DNA of 64,000 bases from Capsicum annuum (GCF_002878395.1 NC_061120.1:116920705-116984704), one strand, 5' to 3'; positions 10,611 through 23,502 are shown, counted from the first letter of the stretch. Notes: a model not told the origin generated them from the sequence alone. Program-made: numbers and translations.

Positions 10611-12816
10611 TGATGCATCCTAGGTTTGGACCCTTAGAAAATTTCTAGGAATCTTTTTTTTAGAACTATTATGACTCATGGTACGATCTGTAAGTTAGGG
10701 TATGAGTGGTGAAGACCTATTGTAATCTAACTAGTTTTAGTTGGTGGGATGATCTTGGACACTGGAATGGACATAACTTGAGGGTATGAGTCATAAGGCA
10801 TGGGTACGGATATGGATGATGGGTACGAATCATATGCTGAGGTTATGACTTGGTTGGATTAGTTGTATATTGTACAGTATCTGATCCATGGTTGAGGATT
10901 GGTTAAATTGGGTGGGTATCAACTATAATCTAGGTTACGACTCGAAAGGAGGTCAGTCATAAACCTGTGTTAGGTTTCTATGAGATTTAAGTGGGTGTAT
11001 TCTATACATTTCACTACTTACCCTAATCAGTACCCATGACTTCTAATACACTTAGAAGGTTATTTACTCTATTATTTTATTATAAACACTTATAATCTCT
11101 TCCAAAATATATCATAATTCTCTCAAGAGATTTTGGGGCAAAGAGCTAGGGTTTCAACTATGGGATTACATTGGGGCATGTATTGGTGAATTCTTTCCAT
11201 TAATATTCTTGGTTTAAGGCATGATTCTCTTCTGCACTTGTAATTTCAATTAAAGGCATGGTTATATGGTTAATTTCATAGTTTTTACCTCTGCATAGTT
11301 TTGATTTTCAATCCTTGATTTAGGGGTTTTGATGTTAAAGGCTTTGTTATGATTTCTTATGGTTTTAATTATGCTTTCTACATATTAATGGTGGTTTTGG
11401 ATAATGGAATTACATGGTAGTGGTTTAATGGTAATGGAATTTTGTTTTGGCAATACTATGCCCCCAACGTGTTTGATTAAATGCCTATAAAGATATATTT
11501 ATTGCATTGACTCTTTTGAAAGCAAACTCTTACTTGTTTTCAGCTTATGCAAGAAACTACAAATAGTTTACGAAGGTTAAAGATAAATTGGTTATACTTG
11601 TGGAGAACATAGTAGTCTCCCAAGAGGTTAATATAGTAAATAGAAATGGTACCAAGAGTCCCCTTAATCTAAATGGTATGGATAATGCATGTAAGTATGG
11701 TGGTATGATGATACCACTGGTTTATCAAATAGCCTTGGTTAATAAATAGATAATTGGATTATTTGGACTTGGGTTTTATTAGACATTAATAACAAGAAGT
11801 GTAAGCTAAGCCGTAGAAGGTGGCGATCCCGAAGGGATCAAAATTGGAAACTTATATTTGCTGATATGAGGGTTCTTCGATGGCTAGGTATAAGTGTCAA
11901 GTTTATATTGGAGGGATGTACTAGTCATCTCAGGGTATTGCCTGGTCGTTCTGCTACGTGTATTAGGACCCTTTCAGCAAGGGAAGCCGAACCCATATAG
12001 CCTGGGTGTGGTAGGACAGCTAAGCTACACTACTCAGGTTAAGGTTGTAAATGGCATGCTAAACTTGGTCCCTTTTCCCAAACTTATATATATGTATGGT
12101 TGTTTGCATTAAAGGGTTTTCACTTGGTTTTGGTAACTAGCATTACTTTATCCTTATCTTAAGATTCATGATAGTGTTCACCCACTAACCTATATACCGG
12201 CGGTTGTATACCCACTCTATGTAGGAACCAAATATTTAAATCCTCTTTCATAGTACTTTATTTGGGGATAGCTTATTGGACTTAAGTAGTGATCTTCCAT
12301 CCTTTTGGAAGGCATCATTTCATGTTAGACATTCTTAGACTTTTATTTTCTTTCTGGATTTTGGTTTTGCCATGGTTGAGGGCATATCCCAACTGGATAT
12401 TTGTATTCTTTTGGATAGAGGCTTTGTGGTACTTTTGGGGGTTGGACTGCACGGGATCAAAATTAGTGTTAGCCTTGGCATTGAGATGGATGCTGGGGAT
12501 TACACCCTTGGATGATATTATTGGTTGTTCCATTATATTACATTTTGGGTTTAATCTTCTTATTATGTTTTGGTATTCTCTTTGCTTTGGTATGGTATGG
12601 ATGGTTGATTTAGCATGGACAGACTTAGTTGAGTCAGTCATAGTTGTGACCCTATCCTAAAGTCTTCATGAGACCATTGAACAATCTTGTTATATACTCA
12701 AAATTCAGCTCATCTAAGGTTTTATAAGGTGGTTGGGTTGGGTTAAGGGGGTGGTTCCCAATCCTAGGTGGACTTGGGATACCTGTTATGACAAGGCCCC
12801 GATCTGGGCTACATCA
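10611..12816 (+). mobile_element. Element F 3' LTR
   Basis: It starts TGATGCATCC after the polypurine tract and ends GGCTACATCA, about 2.2 kb. Its start, middle and end match LTR E in reverse orientation, so E and F are one family. Repeated GGGTACGA / GGGTATGAGTCAT-type words lie at 10690-10960, and a TATA-like TATAAACA is at 11091-11098. The open frames at 12289-12660 and on the opposite strand lie wholly inside the LTR and match no protein family I recognise. Confidence 0.75.
11091..11098 (+). promoter_or_regulatory. TATA-like box of LTR F
   Basis: TATAAACA, about 480 bases into the LTR and downstream of the GGGTACGA-type repeats. Position and sequence fit a U3 core promoter. Confidence 0.35.
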
Positions 12817-14756
12817 GCTAAGTACCCTCTAGTATACGATTTACTACTTGACTCATTAGATTATCATAGTTTCCCAGATTATACTTTTAATATTATACTA
12901 GTTGTATACTATTAGGCCTGAGTACGTGGTTTAGTCTATGGGTGCTTAGATGCTTATGATTATATTTTTTGGATACTAGAGATGGTATGCATTGATAATG
13001 GCACCTTCATACTCACTTACTGGTATGATTCCAACACAAATCTTGGTTTTACTATTGTTTCCAAGAAAAAAAAATTATTCCAACATTTCACTTTTAAAAA
13101 TGATTCTTCATAATGGGAATTATACCACCTTAATGGAGGATTTATGAGCTTTTGGAAATAAAAATGATGTTTTAGAGATTTGACCAAGATAGATTTTGGT
13201 CTGTGGCTTTACCACTACTATTTACTTTGGTTATGAGAGATTCTGACCCTTTCAACTATATTATAATAATTTAGTCCTAGAGTTACACAGATAATAGATT
13301 TATAGAGTTATACTCTTTTATCCATGGTTTGAGTTCGTGCATTTATTATATATACATCTCTATGTTACTAGAAAGAGTAGATTAATAATGATGATTATAG
13401 AAAATCTTGGATCATGACCAGGTCAGTATATATAGGTACTTCTGAACCCCCTAAAGGCCTCTTCATCTGTGGGTTGTCGTGTCAGAGAAGAGAGGTTGCA
13501 TAGGTTCTTCCTTTGTGAGACGTCGAGTTAGAGAAGATGTATACACTAGGTATGCTATGTCACTTAGATTGGTTATGTTATTGTGAATTTACTTTACATT
13601 TATTTATGCATGTTCATTGCCTATTACCTGTATGTTTCTTGGTTCCTAAACAATGAGCCTTATGGGGCATTGCATAGGTATAGGTTCTTAGTGTTGATTG
13701 TTATGTGTTGTATGCGGATTGAACCTTTTATTTTATGGGGCGCGATTAGGTATTGTCTTTCTGTACTAGCCAATTAATGTATTATGGATTATTATGGTTA
13801 CTTTATGGTAGGCTGATTGTGGACTGGTACTAAGTTAGAGGTATGATTCTGGTCTTTTCTATTTTATGGTAAAGTATATTATGGATAATTATTTCATGGT
13901 TACACACTATTATTAGGGACCCTGGTTATGCCAACACTAGTTTCCTACTTTATTAGGATGCCTTAAGATGCTAGGTTGGTTACCTTATTTTTTATCTTGA
14001 GTAGTTATACATCGATACGGATAGATAGATAGATAGATATGATATCACTGTATATCTCTCTCTTCCTTGTTTATTCATGTTGTATACATATCCTTGGCCT
14101 TTCATACTACTATATACATCCTTCTCTACTCTTTATTTATATATTGGCCAGTGATATTGGTATAGTGCTTTAGTGTCTGAGTATAGTCAGAATAGGATAG
14201 TTTGTCCTTATTACCTCTTTAGCTTTATTACGTTAACTTCCTAGATAGTTGTATGTAGTTTATATTCATACTTTTCATGTTTTCTATATTTACATTATCT
14301 TTGGAGCTCAGTCAGTAGTTGTCTACTGAGTACCATGTCTTTAGTACTCATACTACACTTCTATAGGCTACAAATTAAAGTACTGGTTCTTGCCATTGTT
14401 GAGTGCATCATATGGAACAGCTATGGGTTGATGGTTTGGGTTAAACTTCTGGCATTCAAGTACTACTATTCTCCCTCTGGTGGTTTAGACTGATCTCTAT
14501 CTTGTATTCAAAGATGAGTTGTATTTATGTATTTATTGAATATTAAACCTTGTACTTTTATTGAATTAGAAGATCTTATACTTATTCCACCAGGCTTTGG
14601 GATAGTCTTATATGTATTAGTACTTTATTATATTTATTTTTATATCTTTGTTTATTCCTCTTAAGTCCATTACTAGCGGTTCTGGACTATGGGTTGTCTT
14701 ACCAACTGGTGGATTATAGTAAGTGCAATCATGACCTGATAAATTGGGTCATCATA
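12817..14756 (+). mobile_element. Element G LTR, 3' part
   Basis: This is AT-rich LTR sequence that ends TTGGGTCATCATA immediately before a primer binding site, so its right end is an LTR end (expected CACA, here CATA). Its 5' part is missing. The left side abuts the end of LTR F, which suggests F inserted into G's LTR and left the other half outside the window. It contains a GATA microsatellite (14020-14040). No gene is supported. Confidence 0.65.
14020..14040. repeat. (GATA)n microsatellite
   Basis: About five GATA units in the LTR of element G. Confidence 0.9.
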
Positions 14757-14758
14757 AA

Positions 14759-14771
14759 TTTGTATTAGAGC
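14759..14771 (+). other. Primer binding site of element G
   Basis: TTTGTATTAGAGC follows the LTR end and differs at two positions from the usual TTGGTATCAGAGC initiator-Met tRNA site. It defines a plus-strand element whose gag follows. Confidence 0.7.
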
Positions 14772-15818
14772 ATAGGTTTACCGATGTGTTGGTACAAGAG
14801 CTAAGTGTCTAATAGAGTCTTGCAGATCAGTACAAAGATGTATATATCCTATCTTTGGGAGTCTATAGGTAATTCTTAGGAAATTTTATTCATGACCCTT
14901 CTTGTGTCTCCATATTGCTATAAACCTATAGTACATTCTATAACTTTATTCAATTCCATATGGATGATACGAGGTTATCAATAAATATGGAAGGGACTTT
15001 GGCATGTTCTTTGAGAGTTTCATCACAATATTGGATTGGGAGTCGGAGATAGATATTAAAAATCTTTAGTGTCAGTCAAAGAATTTGGGGCTAGATCAGG
15101 CTTTGGTAGGGTTTGTGAATACTTCATCCTTTCGAGATTAAGCATTAGGGACTCTAAGCCTTTCTAAGTACACCTCACAGCCAGAAATGAGGTGTAGTTC
15201 ATCGAGCAGTTCTTAGACCAAAATTAGGTTTATTGGTGTTCAGCAAAGTTCTTTGTCAATTTTAATGTACGAGATTTGGTTTTTTTGAGTAGGCCAGACA
15301 TACTCCTATTCTATATTTTTAAGAGCATGATATTGTGTGTGGATGTATTAGAGGATTAGCCCTGCCATTTTATTTTGCATCAGAGCATTTGATAGTAGCT
15401 GGATCTCTTTTTCTTAGGTTGTTAATCATGTGAGGGCCACAGAGATAGGATGTATTAAGAGTTATAGAGGTAGAAGTAAGAGGTAATGTTATTAGTACAG
15501 TTTTATTGGAATTTCATTAAGGAGTGAAGATCCACTCGGTGGATATCAACTCCACTTACAACCTATTAGTTCCTCACAGATAGCATCATAGGTTATAGGT
15601 AGCTCTCAGATTAGTTGTGGTGGCTACAGTGGGCAGAGTTCTCTTCATACCGTGTGGGGTATTTGGTATAGATATTGAGGTCGTGGCAGTCGTTCTGGAT
15701 CAATGGGTGCAATATCTTAGAGTATTTTAGGAGCTTGTCCTGGTTGTGGAAAGATTGATCATCGGTCTAGAGAGTGCCTTAGACATGAGTTGGTTGTTCA
15801 AACAAAGTTAGCATATGT
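14772..15818 (+). pseudogene. Element G leader and gag fragment
   Basis: After a leader, a possible start at 14960 (MDDTRLSI) opens a decayed gag with several stops. Readable parts are HLIVAGSLF and ESALDMSWL-type segments in shifted frames. A zinc knuckle has all four ligands intact at 15736-15777: C-PG-C-GKID-H-RSRE-C, the nucleic-acid-binding motif of gag. The frame then runs RHELVVQTKLAYV and is cut by element B. The last five bases (TATGT, 15814-15818) are the left copy of B's target duplication. The frame appears to resume at 44685. Confidence 0.75.
15814..15818. repeat. Left target site duplication of element B (TATGT)
   Basis: The 5-base direct repeat TATGT flanks element B here and at 44685-44689. 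Perfect identity, and both copies exactly adjoin the LTR ends. Five bases is the normal Ty3/gypsy integrase stagger. Confidence 0.85.
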
Positions 15819-16332
15819 TATAACGACTAAAATTTTGATAAATTATGTGAAATATGTTCTTTTGTGTAATTTGACCATTTTACCCGTCCTCGTGATTATG
15901 ATATGATTTTTCTGGGGTGTAGGGATGATTGGCATGGTTCCCAATGCATTTTGGTATAATTTATGCTATATTGTGGTTTTTTGTGGCTTCAAGAGCCTTC
16001 TTGTTGACTTTGGTAAACACCTTTATATTTGTGTGTTGGATGGCATAACGGATTGTGCCAACACATCCGGAATGTCGATTTTAGAGTGGTAACATGGTTG
16101 GTGTGATTTTATGGCTTTTAAATCTCATTTTGACTCATGATTGGAAAGTTGTGATTTTGGATTTTGGGGTCAACTTTGTGAAAATGACATTTTTTGAAAA
16201 TTTGATATCGTCATTGAGTCTGGAGTATCAAATTTTATAGGGTATCATAGTTTGTTTGCATTTACGGGATTAAGAATGAATCCCAAGGGGCCGTGGAGAG
16301 TTGGAAAGCACCAAGTCCCCAGCTGGTGAATC

Positions 16333-16450
16333 CGCGATCGTGAAGCTAGTGTCATAATTTTGATTGGGCATGCAGGTCAAGTTTCACGTTTGCGACACCC
16401 TTTTCACGATTGTGATACCCATCCAGTTACCGTGATCATAACCTAGTCCA
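16333..16450. promoter_or_regulatory. CpG-rich repeat block in the U3 of 5' LTR B
   Basis: CGCGATCG (16333-16340, containing the palindrome CGATCG) and related words (CACGTTTGCGACACCC, CACGATTGTGATACCC) recur over about 120 bases. The matching 3' LTR block is 42440-42560, directly before a clear TATATAAATA box. The words look like degenerate copies of a TCRCGATC-type palindrome. Function unknown. Confidence 0.4.
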
Positions 16451-18023
16451 CGGTCGCAATGCCTGGGTTATAGAAATACTCATGTTTCATCATTTTTTTC
16501 TATTTTTGAGACTTGGAGCTTAGGATTTCATGATTTTGAGTAACTTTCTCCACTTCTAGGCTTGGGCAAGCTCCATAGCACCTATTTCAATTATTTCCTT
16601 CAATCGTTATCTTCTATTTCTTATTTTAACTTGGATTAAAGTATGGAATTTGGGGATTTTGGATCGTAAGGCCTAAAAATGGTATTTCTCCAATTTAAGC
16701 CCAAATTTCTACCCGTTTTCACTTGGGTGAGTTTCCAATAAATCCTATAATTATTAGTTTTTCCTCAATCTCATCTTCAAAACAACTTCAATTCTCAATT
16801 TTTAAATGGATTTTGGAGAGTTTTACTTGGTAAAGCTTGAAAATGGTTTTTCTTCAATTTGAACCTCATTTTTAACTTGTTTTTGTATGGGTTTTCAGCT
16901 GTAGACTTCCAAAAAGAATGTGTAATATGTTTTTGAAATAAAACTACGATTTTTCCCTTCTTTTTCAAAAAACTCATTTTGAGGGTCCGTTTTGACCCCA
17001 ACCTGAAAATAAGCAATATGGGTATTGTTGACATTCTTTTGATGTATAGATTCTATATTTACATGTTTTAGTTAATTCTGGCACTATTTGTGAGAAGTGA
17101 GACTTTGGGATTGAAGGCTTTTGTTTTAATTTTTGACATTCGAGGTTGGTTATGGCTTAACCACTTTTAGACTATGTTGGGAAGTTAATTTTGATACAAA
17201 AGCATGTTAAGGGTGTAGGAACTAATCACGAAAATGGCTATCTTATTGTGTTGTGCCCGTGTGGGATCCTATGTAATGTTGATAGAATATATGTATGAAA
17301 ATAATTGTATCTGGTTTGATGAAAAGCCCATTATGGTACCAATTATGTATTGTGATGTGTTCATAATCTACCAGCATATGAATCATGTTAGTTTTGATGG
17401 ATGGTTTGAAATATTGAATGGATATTTGGCTCACTTGGCTGGTATATTTGTTGGATATGAAACTACTCATCGTGGTTTGTTCTAAGCATTAAATCTTCAT
17501 ATCATGTACATTTACAAAAGATCGGTACCATTGTGGAAATACTAGAAACACTAGTTTTTTTACCAAAAATATGACATCTTATAAAAACCCTCCCCGAGGG
17601 ATATGCTAGGGAGGAGATATGGTTATGGATTGTATATGGGTTGATGAACGCCCCATGGGTCCTATGTCAGGAAGCTTTATCTTTGTAGGTGTATACGAAG
17701 GTTGTCCGACAATCTTAGAGGTTGTGTGAGAACTTCGTGCATTACATCATCATCATCATAATCATAATTATTCTCATCATTGTTGTATTTACTTTATTAT
17801 GCTTGTGATATGATTGTATTTCTGCCTTGACTTGTTACCAATCCATTTATTATGTATTCCTTTACTTATACTTGATATTCTTGTATATGTTCTCCTTATG
17901 TGCTTTACTTGTATATGGCATAATACATACTTGCAGTCCTTTTTGGTGTTGTTGCCATATATAAGTGTTATAGAACTAATAGTGCAAGAGATGTGGGCAA
18001 ACATTGTGAGATATTTTCTGATT

Positions 18024-18028
18024 GAAGG
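18024..18028. repeat. Left target site duplication of element C (GAAGG)
   Basis: GAAGG here and at 25962-25966 directly adjoin the two ends of element C. Perfect 5-base identity proves that C inserted into the B LTR. Confidence 0.9.
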
Positions 18029-20488
18029 TGTAATGACTTGGGACTACCCCCTAGTCGTCACACGGTGCTTACGAGCCCGAAGGACCACAAGCTAACCCAT
18101 GAATAATATCTGCTGTGAGCACTAAATAATAATACTATAATTAAAGCGGAAAATGGGCTGAAATGCCATAAGGTTCAAAACATCTAAAATACTGAAAAAA
18201 TATAACATCTGTAAAATTAAATACTGTCAGAAAATCTAGTCTGAAAAGCCTCAAACTGAATCTGTCTGAAAAAATGGAGTTGATGGGACAATCCCCCAAC
18301 TAACTCGATCTACTAAACTACTATATCTATAAAAATATAAAATAATAGAATATCCTCGAATGATGAGGACTCACTGCTAAATCTGCTACTGATGGATGAA
18401 TCTGGCTAAGCGTGGTCAGGAACCTGACCGTCCAAACCTATGATATGAAACATCATAGCACAATAAACGGGTATGCAATCAGTACGTATGAATATACTAG
18501 TATGCTAAATGAGGTAAGGCTAAATGTAAGGGTTCATATGCATGAATAATAACTGACTAAATGATATAGAGTAATTGAATATAAGAGTACGCGTATACTA
18601 TAACTGAGCTTTTCTAAAGCTAAGTACTAAGTTTTGATAACTGTATAACTGATATCTAAAGTTAGTAATAATTGATTTACTGATACTAATTAACTGTGCC
18701 TGACATTCCTGATCCTTTAGAACTGAACTGAGTTTTAGATTGAAGACTGAAACTAAAACTGTGAGCGGTAATCATCTAACCGACATGCCCCAAATGAGAT
18801 AAGATAATTGAGTTGGGGTCCAATCTGTAATCCAAATTGGAAGGGTGTCAGTACCATGCCACGATTAATGACAACTGTTTTGGAGATAGTCCTAACTAAT
18901 AGGTGACCCCTGAGATCAGTCCTAAACTAGCGAGTGATCCCTGAGCATGTCAGTCCTATCTAACGGGTGACATCTCATAACCTACGCTGGCTACGTAGTT
19001 TCGAAACTTAGGGATTACTTCAAGGGACCCAGTCCTAGCTAATGGGTGAGACCTCATCCCTAGGCTCGCTCGATGCTGAATCCTTTTCCCAACTGAAAGA
19101 CATTAATCTGATCATAATGAACTGGACTAGACTGATACAGAGTTTACTAAGTTTTCTTAAGTTCTATAACTGACTGAGTTCTACTGAGTTCTGTAGCTGA
19201 CTGAGAGTACCACTGATCATGACATGACTGATACTATTTTGTCACTGACACTGGCTCTAGGTAAACAGCTAAATTTTTGGGTATTAAATACCCTCAGGAC
19301 TCGATAGGATGAAAAGTAAAGCAAAGCATCATCTTGAACAACATAACAATGTTCACTTGGTCATAATTCATTCATAGAGACATTTCATCAAACACATGTA
19401 ATGTATTAACTTGTACATTGATGGGGAATACATGTTGGCATGCTATAATGGCATTATTTCATTCTCATAGACAATTTATCAAATACATGAGAAGCATACT
19501 TGGTTTATTAAATCATAAACACTTAGAGTTAACATGGTTACAACAATCAACTTGCAAATTAAAGGGTTTATCATAGATATCATGTAATTCAAAACATACT
19601 AGAATCAATTCTTGGAGCTTGAAATTTAAATCATAGATTAAAACTCAAACAACATCATGAACATAAATTCAATCTAATTCAAACCTTGAAATCATGAATT
19701 ATAAATCTTGTATTTTGGAAAAGTATTCTTGGGCTCCATGGAAGGTAAGGATCCATGGATAAACATCTAACATACCTTAATTTGAGAGTTTCTTGGAGTT
19801 CGTGGAGATATTCTTGGGATTTATCTTGATTATTGAGAGCTAGGGTTTATTTTCTTGAGAGAGAATTATCTTTTGATTTTGGGTAAAAGTGAATAATGAA
19901 GGGTTTAAACATTTTTAAGGATTAAATCCCATATCTGGACAAATTAAAATCATGGGGAAAGATTGTTTTAATTGTGCGCACAACTTTAAGTTTTCATGAA
20001 ATATTTCTAATCTGGACCCTTGGCACAATGTTCCACTATCGTTCTAAGCCACTGGAAAATGACAACTGGAAAATTGCATGGTGGCGCGACGTGGTGGAAT
20101 CATGTTGGCACCTTGGTAGCGACCTAGAAGTTCACCGCGACGCGGTGGTATCGTGTTGGAACACTGGAAAAGGATAATTTTGAAATTGATCATTGGCGTG
20201 AAGTGCCAATATCATAGAGGCTCACTGGTTTTTGATAATTTACATTTTGGCTGGCTTCGCGACACACTGATGGCTCAAGTGGTACATTGTCTTACTAAAA
20301 TGGCCATAACTCTTTACCTGGGTGTCGGATTCGGGAAAATTTTATATTGATGGAAATCTTATTCAATTTCCCACACAATAAAAAGTAAAAATCTTGAAAA
20401 TTTGATATGCATAAAAGTGTATTAATCTTTAAATCAAGTCTTTGACTTTGGGATGAATTTAAGCTAGGTAAAAGTATGGGGTGTTACA
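18029..20488 (-). mobile_element. Element C 3' LTR (reversed)
   Basis: Plus strand TGTAATGACT to GGGGTGTTACA, 2460 bases, with TG...CA ends intact. Reversed, it starts TGTAACACCCC after a polypurine tract, like LTRs A and D. The CpG-rich U3 block with a perfect palindrome is at 20070-20150. Apparent frames at 19974-20350 run through that U3 block and have no protein family support. Confidence 0.92.
20133..20147. promoter_or_regulatory. CpG palindrome in the U3 of 3' LTR C
   Basis: CACCGCG-A-CGCGGTG is a perfect inverted repeat with 7-base arms around one base. It is about 340 bases from the LTR start in the element's own direction. The other LTR has CACCACGATGTGGTG at the same place: three differences, each C/T or G/A and each at a CpG. 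Confidence 0.55.
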
Positions 20489-20502
20489 ATATCTCCCCCT
20501 TA
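20489..20502 (-). other. Polypurine tract of element C
   Basis: The minus strand reads AAGGGGGAGATAT followed by the LTR start. This is the plus-strand priming site and sets the orientation of C. Confidence 0.8.
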
Positions 20503-21960
20503 GGGACATTCATCTTCGAATGAGTGATTAATCTGAGGACTACTGATAGACTGAGTTTATATGCTGGACATGCTTACCTGATGCATGGAATACATGACTG
20601 AACTAATTAATAAAGTTGTGACTGAATATACAACGATAACTGATAGTAATATTATGACTGTAACTGGACATAGAACTGAGCAAATCTAAGGAAAACTATT
20701 ACCTTAAGCTGAGAACACTGATAAGCCTGCTATTATTTACTGAACATGTATGAACAAGAACATGAGAACATGAATATGTCTGAAATGTGATACATGAACT
20801 GAATATCATGAACTGAACTGAGCCCTTGAGTACATAGCTTACTATTAAGATTGGAACTAGAGGGTCAACTATGAGAACCCATTACTCCAACTGGATCCAT
20901 TCCGTGAAGATAAAATAGAAGATTTAGTTCATGATAGCTCGGGGGTTATAGTGCATCTCCCCCTTGGGAAACTATGTCCATCGAGAATCTGACTTGGCTG
21001 AGATACTAAGGAAAAGCATGAGATGATGTACGGGGCACCTACGAATTGAATCATGACTGAATATCTGGGATCTTAAACTGGGGAATAATACATAAACTAG
21101 GATAAACCCGCAACTACTAAGATATTCTATTTTTAGATATGACAACTAGATGGAAGGATAGGAAACCATCCAAATTTGTCTGCCTGACTGCTAAAATGAA
21201 TTGTTGTATTTATGAACTAACTCATACTGAAAACATATACTTAATAGGAATATCCCTTCAACATTCCTTCTAGGAAGTTCTAACAGCCTTAGGGATCAAG
21301 GGATCTTGGCATGAGCTAAGCACGAATGCTTAAACATACTAACTTATCTGATTAACTGAATGGATAATAGCGAAATACTCAGCATGTGAGACTGAACTAT
21401 ACTTAGGCTGAATAACTGGTCTAAAGTTGTCGTGTATTATGAATATAAGTAAGGGAACTGACTGAGAAACATGAGATAATTGAGCATGAATTTGTGAGAA
21501 TAGTATTATTTAAGAATGCAAGACCAAGCATATAACATGATTCTGAAATAGTCTGTAAACTGAGGTACTGATCTGATTACTAGGCTAAGACTGTTACTTA
21601 GACTGTAACTAAGATGATAACTTAGACTCTACCAGAACTGAATATTGAGTGAACTGAAACTCCTTATACTAGGAACTGTAAGCATACTGAATTTTTGATA
21701 ATGCGGCCAAATGAGAGCTAGGATCAGAGAGCTAGCATGTACTGCGTGACTAGATATCATGATAGCTGAAGTGCAAAACTTTGCACTGAGGTAAGGATGG
21801 GTTGGGCATTAACCTCTTGCACTGCTTTTCTCCCCATACTGACATTACTACTAAAATCTGAAAGCCTGAATTGGTTACTTGTTCTACCATACCATCTCCC
21901 CCTTAGCTTAAAGCCACTATTCTAAATCTGCAGATCACTTAATAAGCTCTAAACTGAATT
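20503..21960 (-). other. Element C 3' spacer and deletion junction
   Basis: Non-coding, rich in ACTGA, CATGA and TGAACT words in loose tandem (on the minus strand TCAGT, TCATG, AGTTCA), like the spacer of element A. Near 21890-21905 the minus strand contains TAAGGGGGAGATGG, which resembles the RNase H-integrase linker of element D (GGGGGAGATGG at 33457). This suggests that a deletion joined protease to sequence from that linker. No gene is supported. Confidence 0.5.
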
Positions 21961-22149
21961 GTCACCACTTTACTTTTAGAGTCTGAGGTAGACACTAAAG
22001 AGGGCTCTGCTAATATTTTAGGTCTGATACCGAGTTAACGGCTATATGGGGGTTACAAAAGAAGTAAATCCTCGAAATCTGACTAAGCATAAAAATAAAG
22101 ATAAAAGACTTATAATGTACCCGTAACTATATCAGGAGAACTTCTCTAA
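21961..22149 (-). pseudogene. Element C protease remnant
   Basis: Minus-strand reading gives SSPDIVTGTL, then a decayed stretch where the DPG active site should be, then GIRPKILAEPSLVSTS, which matches the segment downstream of the protease active site in related elements. It then loses similarity. The catalytic Asp motif is not recognisable. The break marks the start of the pol deletion. Confidence 0.65.
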
Positions 22150-23297
22150 TCATAGTGAGATTGGAGTGCATAAAATCTATTCTGGCATTGACCATTAGTG
22201 ATACTGGAAATGGTGCCCTACTGACGCAAATCTTTTTCTCTCTGAGCCATTACTCTACACTCTCGCATCCTGTGGCCTGGCTTACCATATCCAAAACATA
22301 CATTGCTTCCAACTCTACACACACCAAGGTAATTTCTACCACACTCTTCATAAAGCGGATAGGTACAATCACTACTCACACAACCTTGGGTTTAGGAACT
22401 TAGCACCCCACCATGGAGGTCATCCCTAAACCTCAGTACTGGCGTACTAGCTGAGGATGGAGCTAAAACTGAAGACTTTGGATGAAACTGAGAATGGTTA
22501 TGGCCTTCTGACTTAGGTTGACTGAAATTAAAGCTACCTAATCTAGCCCTCTTATTCTCTCTCTCCCTTTTCTTAAGCTTTTTCTCTACATTTTATTGAG
22601 CATGGACCATAATCCTAGATTTGTCCATCTCTTTAATAAACATCATTGTTCTACACTCCTTAACCATACTATCTGACACCCCAGATATGAACTTGCTCAT
22701 TCTAGACCTATTGTCTCCTATTACATGGGGAGCATACCTGGCTAACTGAGTAAACTTGAGGGAATAATCTTTTATGCTTATACTACCTTGTCTGAGATTA
22801 ATGAACTCTAAAACTTTGGATTTTCTAAGCTCTAAGGGAAATAATCTATCTAAGAAGAAAGTAGCAAACTCTTCCCACTATATGGGCTCTACATCTGTAC
22901 CCCTGTTTATCTTCTAGTTCTTAAACCATGTATGGGCTACATCTTGTAGCTGATAGCCGGATAACTCAACACTCTCACTTGAATTCACTCCCATGATATT
23001 TATTACTTTCTGAACCTGATTGAGACACTCTTGTGGATCCTCTTCTGACTTAGATCCTGTAAAAGAAGGAGGATTCATTCAGGTAAAGTCCCGAATTCTG
23101 GTTGCAGCAATATTGGACATTGGGTTGGCCAAAACAGCAGTTGATCGCTCATTCTAGGCTGCGATTGAATTGTCTAGAGTAGTAAATACAGCTCTAAATT
23201 CTGCATAAGAGACGTGCTCATCCAGGGGATCTGCCTGAACTGGCTAAGATGCTGACTGATTTCCGATTCTTCTTTCATTAGTCTATTTGGGAGCATG
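22150..23297 (-). pseudogene. Element C gag
   Basis: Read on the minus strand from about 23297. N-terminal YAEFRAVFTTLDNSIAA is followed by the capsid domain: NPPSFTGSKSEEDPQECLNQ, VELSGYQLQDVAHTWFKN, WEEFATFFLDRLFP, FINLRQGSISIKDYSLKF and YAPHVIGDNRSRMSKFISG. The basic tail and zinc knuckle are at 22257-22298 (C-FG-Y-GKPG-H-RMRE-C, second Cys changed to Tyr). In-frame stops occur where related proteins have Gln, Arg (TGA for CGA) or Trp (TAG for TGG). Gag is the only domain kept at near full length, as in some non-autonomous elements, but it is not translatable now. Confidence 0.85.
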
Positions 23298-23502
23298 TTC
23301 TATAAATAAAAGGAAGAAATGGATTAGGCTGAGAGTGTAACTTGAGATCATGCTCACTCGCATAACATGAATACTGAAAAAAGGGAAACTTTTCCTAAAA
23401 GATCTTAGAGCCTATTATCGATAAGTGTGGCGCGCTACACACCCATGCACAAAACTCTACTAGATGTGGCTTTCAAACTTCTTAGGACACTATTGAACCT
23501 TA
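23298..23502 (-). other. Element C leader
   Basis: Untranslated region between primer site and gag on the minus strand. No gene or other feature is seen. Confidence 0.6.

Larger units (their letters stand above)
15819..18028 (+). mobile_element. Element B 5' LTR, first segment
   Basis: It matches the 3' LTR from 41933 in order and orientation, for example AATTATGTGAAATATGT near 15840 and near 41955, and the CATCATCATCAT stretch at 17744 and its counterpart near 43892. The segment ends at GAAGG, the left target duplication of element C. The rest of this LTR resumes after C at 25967. Combined length is about 2725 bases, against 2752 for the 3' LTR. Open frames at 17234-17485 and 17814-18095 are LTR sequence, not genes. 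Confidence 0.9.

Noticed and set aside
12289..12660. Open frame of 123 codons (and 108 on the opposite strand)
   Set aside because: Wholly inside LTR F, hydrophobic low-information translation, no recognisable family. The homologous LTR E does not preserve it.
17741..17775. CRISPR-like or structured array in the CATCAT region
   Set aside because: Simple trinucleotide repeat in LTR B, also present in the other LTR; no spacers.
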